A stretch of 50,563 nt of DNA from Nocardiopsis alkaliphila YIM 80379 (GCF_000341005.1 NZ_ANBD01000058.1:1-50563), one strand, 5' to 3'. Shown: positions 24,428-33,178, numbered from the stretch's first letter. Program-made: numbers and translations. Notes: generated from the letters alone by a model not told the origin.

Positions 24428-26106
24428 CCGTGTCGACGGGCCAGCCGGGCACCCAGAGCGGGGCGGTCGATCTTGGCGTTGTGCCGACGATCCACCGGAA
24501 GGCGCCGTACCTCGACGAACTCGGTGAGACCCCGGGTGGCCTCGTGGGCCTCGGCGAGTTCTCGCAGTTCGGCGGCGATCACCGAAGCGTCACGGCGATC
24601 ACCCGTGTCGCGTTCGACGCACACGACCGGGGCGATGCTGCCCGCGCGGGGCAGGGCCACCAACGCCGCGCGCCGCACGGCGGGGTGGGTGTTGATGACG
24701 GGCTCGACTCGCAACGGAAGGTAGATCCTCTCCCGTGTGATGACCCGGTGCGAACGGCGTCCGCCCAACCACAACCGGCCCTGTTCGTCGAGACGACCGA
24801 CGTCGCCCAACCGGTGCCACACCGAACCGTCCGGGTCGGCGATCTTGTTCGCCGCGGTGGAGGCCGGGTCGTGAAAGTAGTCTTCGCTGATGTGCGGGCT
24901 CCGAGCGATCACCTCGCCGATCTCGCCCACGGGCAGGGCCTCGACGTCCGTGATGTTCGCGATGGGTTCCTCGGTCACCGGAATGATCCGCAACTCCACC
25001 CCGGGCAGTCCGGGGCCCACGCACAGGCCCTCACCGCGTTCGGTGCGTGCCCAGGTCTCCTCCAACACCGTCGTGCCATCGATCTCGCACAGCGGTAGTG
25101 CCTCGGTGGCGCCGTAGTTGGAGTACAGCTCGCCCTCGGGGCCGAGCATGTCCCGGACCGCCGCGTACAGCGGCCCTTGGACCTCGGCGCCGCCGGCGAC
25201 GATGCGGCGCACGCTCTTCACCTCGATGGACTCACGGCGGGCGTGCTCCGACAGGTTCCGTAGCAGCGCGGGGGAGCCGAACATCGATCGGACGCCGCGT
25301 TCGGTGATGGTGCGCAAGAGTGCTGCGGGATCGGCGTCGCCGGGGCCCTTGGTGGTGAAGTCCATCGGCGGGACCACGACCTGCCCGCCCACCGAGAGCG
25401 CGATGATCCAGAACATGGGGAACGTGGGCATGTCGACCACGTCACCGCCGTCGCCGAGCGACCACTGGCTGGAGACCGACTCGACCATGGCGGCGAAGTT
25501 GCGTTGGCGCAGCACCGTGGGTTTGGGAGGGCCGGTACTGCCCGTGGTGAAGGCGATGACGGCCGGATCACCGGGCTCGACGTCGGCGGGCCTCGGTTCG
25601 TCGGGTGCTCGGCCCACGACCAGTTCGTCCATGGAACGCACACCGGGCCAGAACCCGTCCACCACGAACTCCTGTCGCAGTGTCCGCTTGCCCCAACCGA
25701 AGAGTCGCTTGGCCAGGTGCGCGCGTGGCGTACCGAAGAAGACCTCGGGACCGACGCGGTCGAGGCAGTGACCCACTCGCCCAAGGCCGTGGCTGTAGGG
25801 CTCGATGCCCACGAGAGTGGCACCGATCCGAAAGAGCGCCGTTCCGAGTACGAGCGCGTTGAAGCTCGGCGGCACCATGAACGAGCAGAGGGTGCCTTCG
25901 CGGATGCCCACCTCGCGCAGGCCCACGGCCAGGCGTTCGGCGCGGTCGGAAAGTTCGCCATAGGTCCACGTGCGATGGGTCAGGACACCGCCGCGTCGTT
26001 GCTCGGTCTGGACCATGGCGATACGACCGGGGTCGGTACGGGCGGTTTCCAGGACGCGGTCCGCGACCCGGATTCGGTCGGGGGCGGTGGGGTCCGGCTC
26101 GGTCAT
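24424..26106 (-). CDS. AMP-dependent acyl ligase, OleC (beta-lactone synthetase)-like
   Basis: A 560-residue ANL-superfamily enzyme. The ATP loop is FTTGSTGPPKPT (about 188-199), with YGATEA near 325 and RLGDVGRLDEQGRLWLGGR near 445. Overall it resembles OleC-type ligases of olefin and beta-lactone pathways, and the ATP loop has PPKPT instead of the usual xPKG. The preceding hydrolase overlaps it by 4 bp (ATGA), mirroring the gene order of actinobacterial OleBC fusions. OleA (thiolase) and OleD are not in the window, so an ordinary fatty acyl-CoA ligase role is also possible. Confidence 0.8.
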   Translation of the reverse strand: MTEPDPTAPDRIRVADRVLETARTDPGRIAMVQTEQRRGGVLTHRTWTYGELSDRAERLAVGLREVGIREGTLCSFMVPPSFNALVLGTALFRIGATLVGIEPYSHGLGRVGHCLDRVGPEVFFGTPRAHLAKRLFGWGKRTLRQEFVVDGFWPGVRSMDELVVGRAPDEPRPADVEPGDPAVIAFTTGSTGPPKPTVLRQRNFAAMVESVSSQWSLGDGGDVVDMPTFPMFWIIALSVGGQVVVPPMDFTTKGPGDADPAALLRTITERGVRSMFGSPALLRNLSEHARRESIEVKSVRRIVAGGAEVQGPLYAAVRDMLGPEGELYSNYGATEALPLCEIDGTTVLEETWARTERGEGLCVGPGLPGVELRIIPVTEEPIANITDVEALPVGEIGEVIARSPHISEDYFHDPASTAANKIADPDGSVWHRLGDVGRLDEQGRLWLGGRRSHRVITRERIYLPLRVEPVINTHPAVRRAALVALPRAGSIAPVVCVERDTGDRRDASVIAAELRELAEAHEATRGLTEFVEVRRLPVDRRHNAKIDRPALGARLARRHG

Positions 26107-26996
26107 CCGCGAGTCTCCTGGTTCATGCGGTGTCGCGGAGTGTCGGCCAGGAAGGAACGGATCTCCTTGGTGACCCTCTCCGGTCGTTCCAGCATGGGCA
26201 TGTGTCCGGCGTCGCGGATGAGCACGCGATGTTCGGAACGCAACAGGGCGTCGAGGCGGACCCCGGCGACCGGTGACAGGACCCGATTGCGGGCGCCCCA
26301 GATGGTGCACAGCGGGGGGCCGTCGGGGCCCCGCACGATGCGGTAGCTCCCGGGTAGGTCGGCGAGGACGTCGGCGAGGGCCGGTGTCTGCTCGTCGCGG
26401 AGCATGCAGGCGGTGAGTTCGGGGTCGCGGTGGAGCCCGGCACGGACACCGGCGGGGCCCAACTGGAAACGCAGGGCCAAGGGGGCGGCCGCGCGGGGGA
26501 CGCGTATTCGACGCAGTGCCGCCCTGATCGGAGCGGTCACGGGTGTCCAGGCTTCGGTGGGGGCCATGAACATTCCGAGGCCACCACGGCGGAACGTCGC
26601 GTCGGTCAGGGGGTTGATCATGACCAGGGCGCGCACGTTCTTCGGGTGGCGTGCGGCGACACCGGCGGCGATGGCGGAACCCATGCAATTGCCGACCAGA
26701 GCCACCGAGAGCAGTTCGTCGTGCTCGATGAGTGCGGCGACCAGGTCGATGTGGGCCTTGATGTCGAGCGGTCGAGAGGGCATGGGTGAGGCGCCGAACC
26801 CTGGTAGGTCGATGGCGATCACCCGATGGTCGGCCGAGAGGTCGGTGATCTGGTGGCGCCAGATGGTGTGCGAGGTGCCGCCGTTGTGGAGCAGCAGTAC
26901 GCCCGGGCCGCGATCTCCGCTGCGTCGTACCGCGACTTCGATCCCGTCGTGATGGAAGCGCTCCAACGGCGCCTCGTCCGTTCCCGTGTCGCTCAC
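26103..26996 (-). CDS. alpha/beta hydrolase with a Cys nucleophile elbow
   Basis: A 297-residue alpha/beta-hydrolase. The oxyanion region is LLLHNGGTSHTIW (35-47) and the nucleophile elbow is VGNCMGS, placing Cys104 where most relatives have Ser and haloalkane-dehalogenase-like OleB has Asp. The acid position reads WGARNRV rather than the usual GxxD, and the His is in DAGHMPMLERPE. A Cys nucleophile is known in dienelactone hydrolases. GGGAGG lies upstream of the chosen GTG. It is first in an operon with the OleC-like ligase and carries a palindromic operator just upstream. Confidence 0.82.
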   Translation of the reverse strand: MSDTGTDEAPLERFHHDGIEVAVRRSGDRGPGVLLLHNGGTSHTIWRHQITDLSADHRVIAIDLPGFGASPMPSRPLDIKAHIDLVAALIEHDELLSVALVGNCMGSAIAAGVAARHPKNVRALVMINPLTDATFRRGGLGMFMAPTEAWTPVTAPIRAALRRIRVPRAAAPLALRFQLGPAGVRAGLHRDPELTACMLRDEQTPALADVLADLPGSYRIVRGPDGPPLCTIWGARNRVLSPVAGVRLDALLRSEHRVLIRDAGHMPMLERPERVTKEIRSFLADTPRHRMNQETRG

Positions 26997-27015
26997 CGTG
27001 ACCTCCCAGGAAGAA

Positions 27016-27041
27016 TTTCGGCGAATGAACATTCGCCGAAA
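27016..27041. promoter_or_regulatory. palindromic operator, probable TetR site
   Basis: Twelve-base perfect inverted arms TTTCGGCGAATG and CATTCGCCGAAA separated by 2 bp. It lies between the -10 box and the hydrolase GTG, covering the expected transcription start, in the 80-bp gap after the tetR gene. Binding by the adjacent TetR protein is the natural inference. Confidence 0.8.
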
Positions 27042-27043
27042 GC

Positions 27044-27072
27044 AGATTATCCGGGTGTGACGGACGCGACAA
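27044..27072 (-). promoter_or_regulatory. promoter of the hydrolase-ligase operon
   Basis: On the minus strand: TTGTCG (27067-27072), a 17-bp spacer, TAATCT (27044-27049). The palindromic operator follows directly. This suggests the operon has its own repressible promoter besides read-through from tetR. Confidence 0.6.
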
Positions 27073-27076
27073 CCCC

Positions 27077-27673
27077 TCATTCCCCAGGGACGGCGCCCCG
27101 TAGGAGCCAGCCCACCGATTCGACCAGTTGGGTCGGTGACACGGAGTCTTCGTCGATCAGGCGTTGCATGGCGTAGCCGTAGGCCATCGCCTGTACCGCG
27201 GAGGCGATCCGTTCGGCCAGCGCGGGGTCCGTAACCCCAGCGGAATCGACGATGTTGGTGGCGAGATTGCTTCGCACGTCGGCGAGGAGTTCGGCGACCG
27301 CCTCGCCATGCGGAGGATTGCGCAGCGCGTAGAGCCAGAACTCGGCCATGAGCAGTACGACGTCAGGGGCGCCATCGACCGTGCTGGTCCAGGTGGTGAC
27401 CATACGTTCGATCAGCTCAACGGGATCGGAGGTCTTGTCGGCGGACCGCTGCCGGGAGGCCGCCCCCGCCTCCACGACCCGCCGCATCATGGCGAGGAAG
27501 AGTTGTTGTTTGCCGGTGAAGTTGGCGTAGATGGCGCCGGTGGACATGCCGGCCTCGCGTGCGATCCGTGGAACGGACGCGGCGGCGTAGCCGTGGCCGG
27601 CGAACACGGTCGCGGCGGCGTCGAGCAAAGCCTCACGGGTGCGCTGTTGGCGCTGCTGGCGAATCCCGACCAC
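27077..27673 (-). CDS. TetR-family transcriptional regulator
   Basis: A 198-residue regulator. The helix-turn-helix lies at about 12-58 (TREALLDAAATVFAGHGYAAASVPRIAREAGMSTGAIYANFTGK). The C-terminal ligand domain is divergent, as usual. It starts with GTG after a GAGAAAGG sequence. It lies immediately upstream of and in line with the hydrolase-ligase operon and is the obvious candidate to bind the 26-bp palindrome between them; its ligand may be an acyl compound, which is an inference. Confidence 0.88.
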   Translation of the reverse strand: MVGIRQQRQQRTREALLDAAATVFAGHGYAAASVPRIAREAGMSTGAIYANFTGKQQLFLAMMRRVVEAGAASRQRSADKTSDPVELIERMVTTWTSTVDGAPDVVLLMAEFWLYALRNPPHGEAVAELLADVRSNLATNIVDSAGVTDPALAERIASAVQAMAYGYAMQRLIDEDSVSPTQLVESVGWLLRGAVPGE

Positions 27674-27771
27674 GTGGGAACCTTTCTCAAGTAGTCATCC
27701 TCGGCGAGCCCGGAATGGGCATCCAAGGAATCTTCCCCTGTGTGCGCCGAGCCGGAGACCGAAGGGCTCAG

Positions 27772-27906
27772 ATGAGCCGAATCCACGCTCTCATCGAAGA
27801 CTCCACGATGCGGTTCACGTTCGTCTCGAACGAGGAGGTCACAGCCCTGGCCGGCGCTTACTGCGTCGGCTCCTCACCGGAGGGCGGGGTGTTGGGGCGT
27901 AACTGA
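27772..27906 (+). CDS. possible small protein
   Basis: A 44-codon ATG frame with protein-like composition (TMRFTFVSNEEVTALAGAYC) in the gap after tetR. GGGCTCAG upstream is at best a poor RBS. No family recognised; it may be a gene fragment. Confidence 0.25.
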   Translation: MSRIHALIEDSTMRFTFVSNEEVTALAGAYCVGSSPEGGVLGRN

Positions 27907-28567
27907 TCGTCCTCGCCCTTCCGGGGCCCCTACGTCCCTTCGACGCCCTGGCCACCGCCGACGTGAGTGCTGTCCCGGTTCATGCTGGATGAGGGCATCA
28001 GGTTGATGACGGGTGGTTATCGGCCGATCCGCGCCCCGGGACTCGGGCCGGAGTTGGAGAGCCTGGGGCCACCTGGCGTACCAGGTAGGTCGAGTCGCAG
28101 GGTGTTATCCGCCACACCTTCCCCCTGGCTTTCGGGGGATTGTGAAAGCAATCTCCATCTCACTTCGAAGAGCCGTAGAAAAGGTTCTTTGCTTGACTTC
28201 CGTGTGTCCCCCTATGTGGCTTGTGCTCTCGCTTGGAAAGAGCGAGGCCCCGGCCCTTTCGTTCATGTGAGTTATTTTTGCCCACGCTCTCTGGTGTCGA
28301 CAATCGGGGAGAGTGAGGGGAAGTCTGTATATGTGTTATTTGTGCACGAAAAATATGTTCAAGAGGGTTCGGGTGTCAGACTTGCTGTGCCTCTGAGCTG
28401 CTTTTATGTTGGCTTATTGGCCTGTAGCCTCTCTTCTTCAACCGACTGTGGGTCGACTGGCAAGCACGTGAAAACCTTTTCCCGCTCGTGCCGTCCCTGC
28501 TGTCGATCGCATATTGAATCTGTCGGCGTAGATCCATTCCAGCAGCCACAGAACGTGGAGAGTGTCC
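27907..28567. other. long AT-richer intergenic region before the MFS gene
   Basis: No gene is supported. From about 28140 the GC content drops clearly below that of the genes, typical of regulatory or acquired DNA. The one open frame through it is Ser/Cys-rich and lacks an RBS and similarity. Confidence 0.5.
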
Positions 28568-29791
28568 GTGAACCCCGACACCGAACAAACTAATCCTGGA
28601 TCCCCCACCGATAAGAAGAAGTCCCTGTATGCCCGTTCCGCCCTGGTCGGATATTTCTTCCTGACCGGAGCGCTGTTGCCGGTGTGGGCGTCTCGTATCC
28701 CGGCGGTCAAGGAGGAGGCCGGCGTCGGCGCCGACCAGCTGGGACTCGCCCTCCTGTGCATGGGAGTAGGGGCGATGCTCACGGCGCGTATGGGCGGATC
28801 CCTGCTCGATCGGTGCGCGCCTCGGTTCGTCATCGTCCCGGCCGCGGTGGCCGCGTCCTCCTGCCTGGTACTGCCGGGCATGGCCGAGGGGCCTCACGAG
28901 TTGGCCTGCGCCCTGTTCACGCTGGGTGTCGCCCACTCCTTGCTCAACATCAGCGTCAATACCCACGCCGCACTGTTGCAGCGGCCACTGGGACGTTCGT
29001 TGATGTCCTCCTGCCACGCCTTCGTGTCACTGGGGTCGTGCTTCGGAGCGCTGTGCGGTCTGGCCACCGCCTACGTGGGGCTCGAACCGCTCCCCGCCTT
29101 CCAGATGGTGGGGGCGGTCCTGGCCTTGGCCGCATTGCTCCTCTCGGGAGCCTTGCTACGGTTCACGCCTGCTTCCCCGGTGCGTCCGCGTCGAGCCGCT
29201 GAGGGCGCTCGCCGGATCGAGCTGTCACCCTGTCTCCTCCTTCTGGGAGGGATGGCCCTGGCGGCCATGCTCACCGAGAGCGCGGTTCAGGACTGGAGCG
29301 CCCTCTACGCGCAGGAGAGCGTGGACGCCTCCGGGACGTTCGCCGCCTCGGTGTTCGCCGCCTTCACGGTCACCATGACCCTCGGTCGTCTGTTCGGGGA
29401 CCGTCTGACCTTGGTGTTGGGCCGGGTGAAGCTTCTCCGTGCCGGTGCCCTGGTGGCGCTTTGTGGGTTCTCCCTCGCCCTCGGGTTCCCCTGGGCCTGG
29501 ACGCTTTCGGTGGGCTTCGCCCTGATCGGTCTGGGTCTGTCATGTGCGGTGCCGCAACTCTTCAGCGCGGCGGCGGAGGTCGATCCCGACCGTGTCGGGA
29601 AGAACTTGGGGACGGTCGCCGCGATCGGCTACCTGGGCCCCCTGGTGGGAGCACCCGTGATCGGTTTCCTCGCCACCCAGGAGGGCGTCGGCACGGGCCT
29701 GCTGCTGCCCACGTTCCTGCTGTGCGTCCTCGCCTTGGGCGCTGGGGTGGCCAGGCCGCGCCGCGCCGGGCGCGTGGTTGATTCCGTGTGA
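28568..29791 (+). CDS. MFS transporter
   Basis: A 407-residue membrane protein with about 12 hydrophobic segments in two halves joined by a basic loop (about 198-215). It resembles the YbjJ/fucose-permease-like MFS branch: GALLPVWASRIPAVKEEAGVGADQLGLALLCMGVGAM and, in the second half, MLTESAVQDWSALYAQE. Substrate unknown. A GGAGA motif about 7 bp before the second GTG (28568) favours that start over GTG 28562. Directly downstream lies an integrase relic, so this gene may be cargo of an older integrated element. Confidence 0.82.
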   Translation: MNPDTEQTNPGSPTDKKKSLYARSALVGYFFLTGALLPVWASRIPAVKEEAGVGADQLGLALLCMGVGAMLTARMGGSLLDRCAPRFVIVPAAVAASSCLVLPGMAEGPHELACALFTLGVAHSLLNISVNTHAALLQRPLGRSLMSSCHAFVSLGSCFGALCGLATAYVGLEPLPAFQMVGAVLALAALLLSGALLRFTPASPVRPRRAAEGARRIELSPCLLLLGGMALAAMLTESAVQDWSALYAQESVDASGTFAASVFAAFTVTMTLGRLFGDRLTLVLGRVKLLRAGALVALCGFSLALGFPWAWTLSVGFALIGLGLSCAVPQLFSAAAEVDPDRVGKNLGTVAAIGYLGPLVGAPVIGFLATQEGVGTGLLLPTFLLCVLALGAGVARPRRAGRVVDSV

Positions 29792-29800
29792 ATCCCAGAG

Positions 29801-29920
29801 GTGATGATCTACCCCCATACGCGCGGTGAACAGGAGCATGAGATCGCCGACCGGGTGGGGGCGAGGATGGCCGAGGAGTGAGATGAGGAGGGCGAGGTCC
29901 TGGCCCTGACCGACTCTCAC
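29801..29920 (+). pseudogene. C-terminal relic of a tyrosine integrase
   Basis: The frame reads MIYPHTRGEQEHEIADRVGA, then a TGA at 29879, then DEEGEVLALTDS. It lines up with the end of the intact integrase at 48058 (MIYLHARDERAQELADRLGE ... DGDDDPP), including the Tyr nucleophile region. Like the intact gene, it is followed by a hairpin and then a tRNA-3'-like sequence. I infer the remains of an older element at the left edge of the island. Confidence 0.55.
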
Positions 29921-29956
29921 CGGCCGGGGACCATGACGACTCTGGCCCCCGGGTAC

Positions 29957-30003
29957 GCGAAAGGCCAGGAGTTCGAAACCTCTCGAACGACCTGGCCTTT
30001 CGC
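29957..30003. terminator. composite hairpin at the left island edge
   Basis: Outer 13-bp stem (GCGAAAGGCCAGG / CCTGGCCTTTCGC) with an inner 6-bp stem (GTTCGA / TCGAAC). The nested layout is shared with the hairpin at 46768-46808, and both stand just before a tRNA-3'-like sequence. Confidence 0.75.
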
Positions 30004-30006
30004 TCC

Positions 30007-30178
30007 GTGGAGGGGATGACGGGGATCGAACCGCCTACCGTGAGCGGCGTGACCTGACCGAACCCGAGAATTCGCAGGCAGTGGCGCCGGCCGTCACCGT
30101 CTCGCCCTGGATTCCTCCACGTTGCCTTGGCCCCCGTACACCCTCCGGGTGCACGACCCTTCGCCCGTGTGGTGCACC
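30007..30178 (+). repeat. island direct repeat, left copy (att-like)
   Basis: About 172 bp that align almost without gaps to 46816-46987; by hand count about 78% identity over the first 120 bp. The first 25 bases (GATGACGGGGATCGAACC) look like the T-arm and acceptor end of a minus-strand tRNA. Together the two copies bracket 16.8 kb with the biosynthetic operon. Confidence 0.65.
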
Positions 30179-30191
30179 CCCGCGGACGCAC
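30136..30191. repeat. paired-palindrome repeat, copy 1
   Basis: Two GTGCAC-ended palindromes about 17 bp apart: GTACACCCTCCGGGTGCAC and GTGCACCCCCGCGGACGCAC, joined by a GACCCTTCGCC-type spacer. The same double palindrome occurs at 35459-35511 and 46946-47000. This copy is the most degraded. Confidence 0.6.
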
Positions 30192-30196
30192 ACGAG

Positions 30197-30940
30197 GTAG
30201 AGGCTCAGCCGTGCGGGCGGCTCACCCCGTCGTTGTTGAACGGCCCCGCCCTGATCGGCCACGATGTCGACCAGAGGCCGGCCAGGGTGCGCCCACCGGT
30301 GGACCACGGGCCCCTCTGGGCTGCGACCACGGCGTGGGTCCCCGCCTCCGACAGGGTGATCAGCCGCAGCTCGGGGAAGACCGACCGGGTCTTGTCGTTT
30401 CCGGCGTGGCCGAAGTGGTCGGCGTTGGCTTGGGTGTCGGCCACGTCCAGGCCGGTGCCGTCCAGGGCCATGAGCCTTCGGGCACCGATCCAGGCCCCTG
30501 GGTGGTCAGCCGGGCCAAGGGGCACGCAAGGCGCGGCCGAACGGCTCGGCGAGCGGTTCGGGGCCCAGCCGCTTGCGGGCCTGGGCGATCGCGGAGGTGG
30601 TGGGTACCTTTCACCGTTGCTCCCAGGAGTCGGTCGAGCGCAGTGATCCGATCAGTTGGCGCATGACCGAGTCCGATCCCTGGCCGTGGTGCGGACTCCG
30701 GGCGATGGCGAAACGGACCATCACGCGGGCGGGCAGGGCGCGGGAGCGTTTCTCTTTGGTGCCGGTGCCGGCCACCACCTCGTCGATGAGGTGGTGGGGG
30801 TAGTGGGCGGCGAGTGCGGCCAGGCCGAGGTGGTCGGCCAACCGGTCGTCGGTGGCGGTGTTGCCGGGGGTGGGCACACGTGGCGGGTTGCCGGTCCAGG
30901 GGTCCTGCCCATGGAGGGGTGTTGTGACCAGAAGAAACAC
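30197..30940 (-). pseudogene. decayed IS4-family transposase
   Basis: Pieces in different frames read as one IS4 transposase: LADHLGLAALAAHYPHHLID ... LPARVMVRFAIA (N-terminal, up to 30940), then TTSAIAQARKRLGPEPLAEP (about 30540-30600), then ARRLMALDGTGLDVADTQAN ... LITLSEAGTHAVVAA (about 30310-30500, start of the DDE domain). At least two frameshifts are needed and the C-terminal half is missing. At 30197-30279 a second N-terminal piece (LVDIVADQGGAVQQRRGEPP) follows, nearly identical to one at 34600-34690, so two insertions overlap here. Confidence 0.7.
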
Positions 30941-30970
30941 ACAAACTTAGCGGTATTGGGCTCGGGGGTG

Positions 30971-31010
30971 TGTCCCTGCCGGCGGCAACACCCTAAAACA
31001 ATGGTGTTGG
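30971..31010 (-). repeat. IS end, left copy
   Basis: Its reverse complement (CCAACACCATTGTTTTAGGG onward) matches 34442-34482 on the plus strand at roughly nine of ten positions. It is the 5' end of the IS4 relic at 30280-30940. It has an internal CAACACC/GGTGTTG hairpin. Confidence 0.65.
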
Positions 31011-31085
31011 AAGTGGGTAGTGGTATCACTCATGGATGGAGCCCGCTACAGCCGGATACGACCAGTTGTTCCGTGTCACGAAAAC

Positions 31086-31112
31086 ACCTCCGCGATCAAT
31101 GGTCGCGGAGGT
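31086..31112 (-). terminator. terminator of the glycosyltransferase gene
   Basis: A 10-bp perfect stem (ACCTCCGCGA / TCGCGGAGGT) with a 7-nt loop, followed on the minus strand by GTTTTC. It lies about 50 bp after the glycosyltransferase stop. Confidence 0.8.
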
Positions 31113-31164
31113 ATTCGTATGTCAGTGGCCACCGGGAGGCATACCCTTGAAAGCTTTCGGGTCG

Positions 31165-33114
31165 TTACCTGCTGTATCCCTGGTTTCTTTGCTTGGTCTG
31201 CTGTTGGTCACGCTCATAGGCCGCGATGGTGTTCGGGTGCAACAGCTCCGCGTAGTGGCCGGGAGGTTTGGACGGCGTCTTCCTCAAGAGGTTCCGAGAA
31301 CCCTGAGGACGATTCCCGTAACCATGAAGATCGTCATAGATTCCCCACTCGCGCCGATGCGCCGCCATCGGCTTGAAGTTCGGCACCGGCGTATCCCAGA
31401 TCGCGCTGGAAGTCCTCGGCGTATCCTCACGGCCCATACCCGGGTGGCGCTTCGGGTTCTCTACGGAGCCACCAGACGTTTTCTGGGGCTCATGGCTGGG
31501 TTGGGGGGCCGCCTTGGAGTTCGGCCGTTCTCGGCCGGGGACCTTGGTGATCTTGTCGACTCCCGGCAGTACCCGTTTCGGGGCCGCCTTGGATTTCGGC
31601 TGTACCCGCGTAGGGACCACTTTGGCTCCCCGCCGTTCCCGCCTAGGGGCATTAGGAGTGACCGATTCGCTCTGGAATCGAGCCTCACGGTGGCCGCGCC
31701 GCAAGTTCGGGTCATTCCCGATCAAGCGATCTGCCAACATGGGAGCGGGCCCCTGAACATTATTATGCGCCTCCAGCAATTCGCCCCCGGGCCCCTGTTT
31801 CGTGTGGCGAATGTTCCCCGCGAGCTTTTCTCGCACCGCCTGATCGATGCCGGCAGCGGTGTCGTCCAGGGAGTACCCGTTGAGATAGTGGCGCAAACGC
31901 CGTCCAGCCTTGGCGTAAAAAAGGTAGTTTTTGTAGAGGTCCTCCAGTCGATCAGCGATCAGGGTGTATCTATCGACGGGATCCACGTCACCTTCAGGCT
32001 CTCCGAAAAGAGAACCATTGGAACTGCGAGAGCCACTGTCATCCAGAACGAACAGACGCGCGATATCGGATGGAAACCGCTCCTCATCGCGCAGGAGAGT
32101 AGCGAATCCGTTCCCGTACCCGTCGGCTACGATCAGCGGTTTTCCATGGGCGGCGTACTCATTCGCTACGAGCCCGTAGGCTTCACTCTCCGTGGCCACG
32201 AGCAGGGCATGGGACTCCCTGATGGATTTCCGTATGGCCGCCTCGTCGCTGGTGAACTCTTCCATGCTCACGAACGACTTCCACTGCCCTCCCCCGAACT
32301 GCTCATTAAGCCGCCTGATGAGATTATCGGCCTCTTCCGTGCCGACACCGCGCAATGTGAGGTGAATGTTCTCGTATCCGTTTTCGCGTAGGTCGTGCAC
32401 GGCCAGCGCGGCGTCGACCGCGCCCTTGTTCGGGTCGCCCATGCGTCCGAGCATCAGCACGTTGAAGCGCTCTCCTCGCCGCCACCGCGTAGGAGCCTCC
32501 TCGACGGGCTCGATCCCAGGGACGAACTCATGGATGGGAGGCAAGGATGTGGCCCGCGACCACTCCGCCGCCAACTCCCGGGCATCCGAGGCCGACTTGG
32601 GACCGTGAGCCAAGATGATGTCGGATCGAGCCAGGACCTCCCTGTGATTCTCGATCCGATGGGCACCGAGTTCAGGGAGATCAACGGTCTTGAAGAACCC
32701 TTTCGGGTCCAGGGTGATGACCGTGGACACCTTCGCATGCGGGTAGTACGTGTCTTTGAGGTGCAGGGCCGCAGGGCCGGTGACGTCCCCGTAGCCAACG
32801 ATCACGTCGAACGCGCCCGCACCGGTCGGCAACCCCACCCGCTCCGGGCCCTGCTCGTGCAGAATGGCTCGGATGGTCTTGGAGAACCGGTCCACGAAAT
32901 AGCGGGTCTGCCGGATGTCGGCGGTGGCCTCCGGGGACAGGAGGTTCTCGTCCAACTCGACGACGTTGACCCCCGCACGCGCCTGCTCGCAGGGGCCGAG
33001 GGTGGCCAGGTGGACGTCGTTGCCACGGGCAAGCGCTTCCGACAGCCGGCGGTTGAGGATCAGACCCCCGTCACTGAGCTTCCCGGAGCTGGCCAGGAAG
33101 AGATAGCGCGTCAT
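31165..33114 (-). CDS. GT4-like glycosyltransferase with a long disordered tail
   Basis: A 649-residue protein. The N-terminal part (MTRYLFLASSGKLSDGGLILNRRLSEAL) and the middle (NVLMLGRMGDPNKGAVDAALAV; ESEAYGLVANEYAAHGKPLIVADG, an E-x7-E motif) fit a GT-B fold, family GT4. No signal peptide or membrane helix. From about residue 440 a Pro/Lys/Arg-rich, probably disordered tail of about 200 residues follows (RRERRGAKVVPTRVQPKSKA), unusual for the family. Acceptor and donor are unknown. It lies in line with the hypothetical gene at 33179, and the pair is flanked by inverted IS ends. Confidence 0.75.
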   Translation of the reverse strand: MTRYLFLASSGKLSDGGLILNRRLSEALARGNDVHLATLGPCEQARAGVNVVELDENLLSPEATADIRQTRYFVDRFSKTIRAILHEQGPERVGLPTGAGAFDVIVGYGDVTGPAALHLKDTYYPHAKVSTVITLDPKGFFKTVDLPELGAHRIENHREVLARSDIILAHGPKSASDARELAAEWSRATSLPPIHEFVPGIEPVEEAPTRWRRGERFNVLMLGRMGDPNKGAVDAALAVHDLRENGYENIHLTLRGVGTEEADNLIRRLNEQFGGGQWKSFVSMEEFTSDEAAIRKSIRESHALLVATESEAYGLVANEYAAHGKPLIVADGYGNGFATLLRDEERFPSDIARLFVLDDSGSRSSNGSLFGEPEGDVDPVDRYTLIADRLEDLYKNYLFYAKAGRRLRHYLNGYSLDDTAAGIDQAVREKLAGNIRHTKQGPGGELLEAHNNVQGPAPMLADRLIGNDPNLRRGHREARFQSESVTPNAPRRERRGAKVVPTRVQPKSKAAPKRVLPGVDKITKVPGRERPNSKAAPQPSHEPQKTSGGSVENPKRHPGMGREDTPRTSSAIWDTPVPNFKPMAAHRREWGIYDDLHGYGNRPQGSRNLLRKTPSKPPGHYAELLHPNTIAAYERDQQQTKQRNQGYSR

Positions 33115-33178
33115 GCTTCAGCAGCCTCACGTGTGGTTGTTTCGGAGAGGAGACCTGGTTTCGAGGCGATCCAGGCCA

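Noticed and set aside
24424..27072. An 882-codon open frame suggesting a hydrolase-ligase fusion
   Set aside because: Only the part from the ATG at 26106 encodes the ligase. The upstream half is a low-complexity Arg/Pro shadow of the hydrolase gene in another frame.
27967..28593. 208-codon plus-strand frame before the MFS gene
   Set aside because: It crosses the AT-richer promoter region, is Ser/Cys-rich, lacks an RBS and overlaps the MFS start.
30007..30032. A second tRNA gene at the left repeat
   Set aside because: Only a T-arm/acceptor-like stretch is present; no D-arm or anticodon arm can be folded.
31036..32391. 451-codon plus-strand frame
   Set aside because: Antisense to the glycosyltransferase, whose E-x7-E and GT-B motifs are evident.
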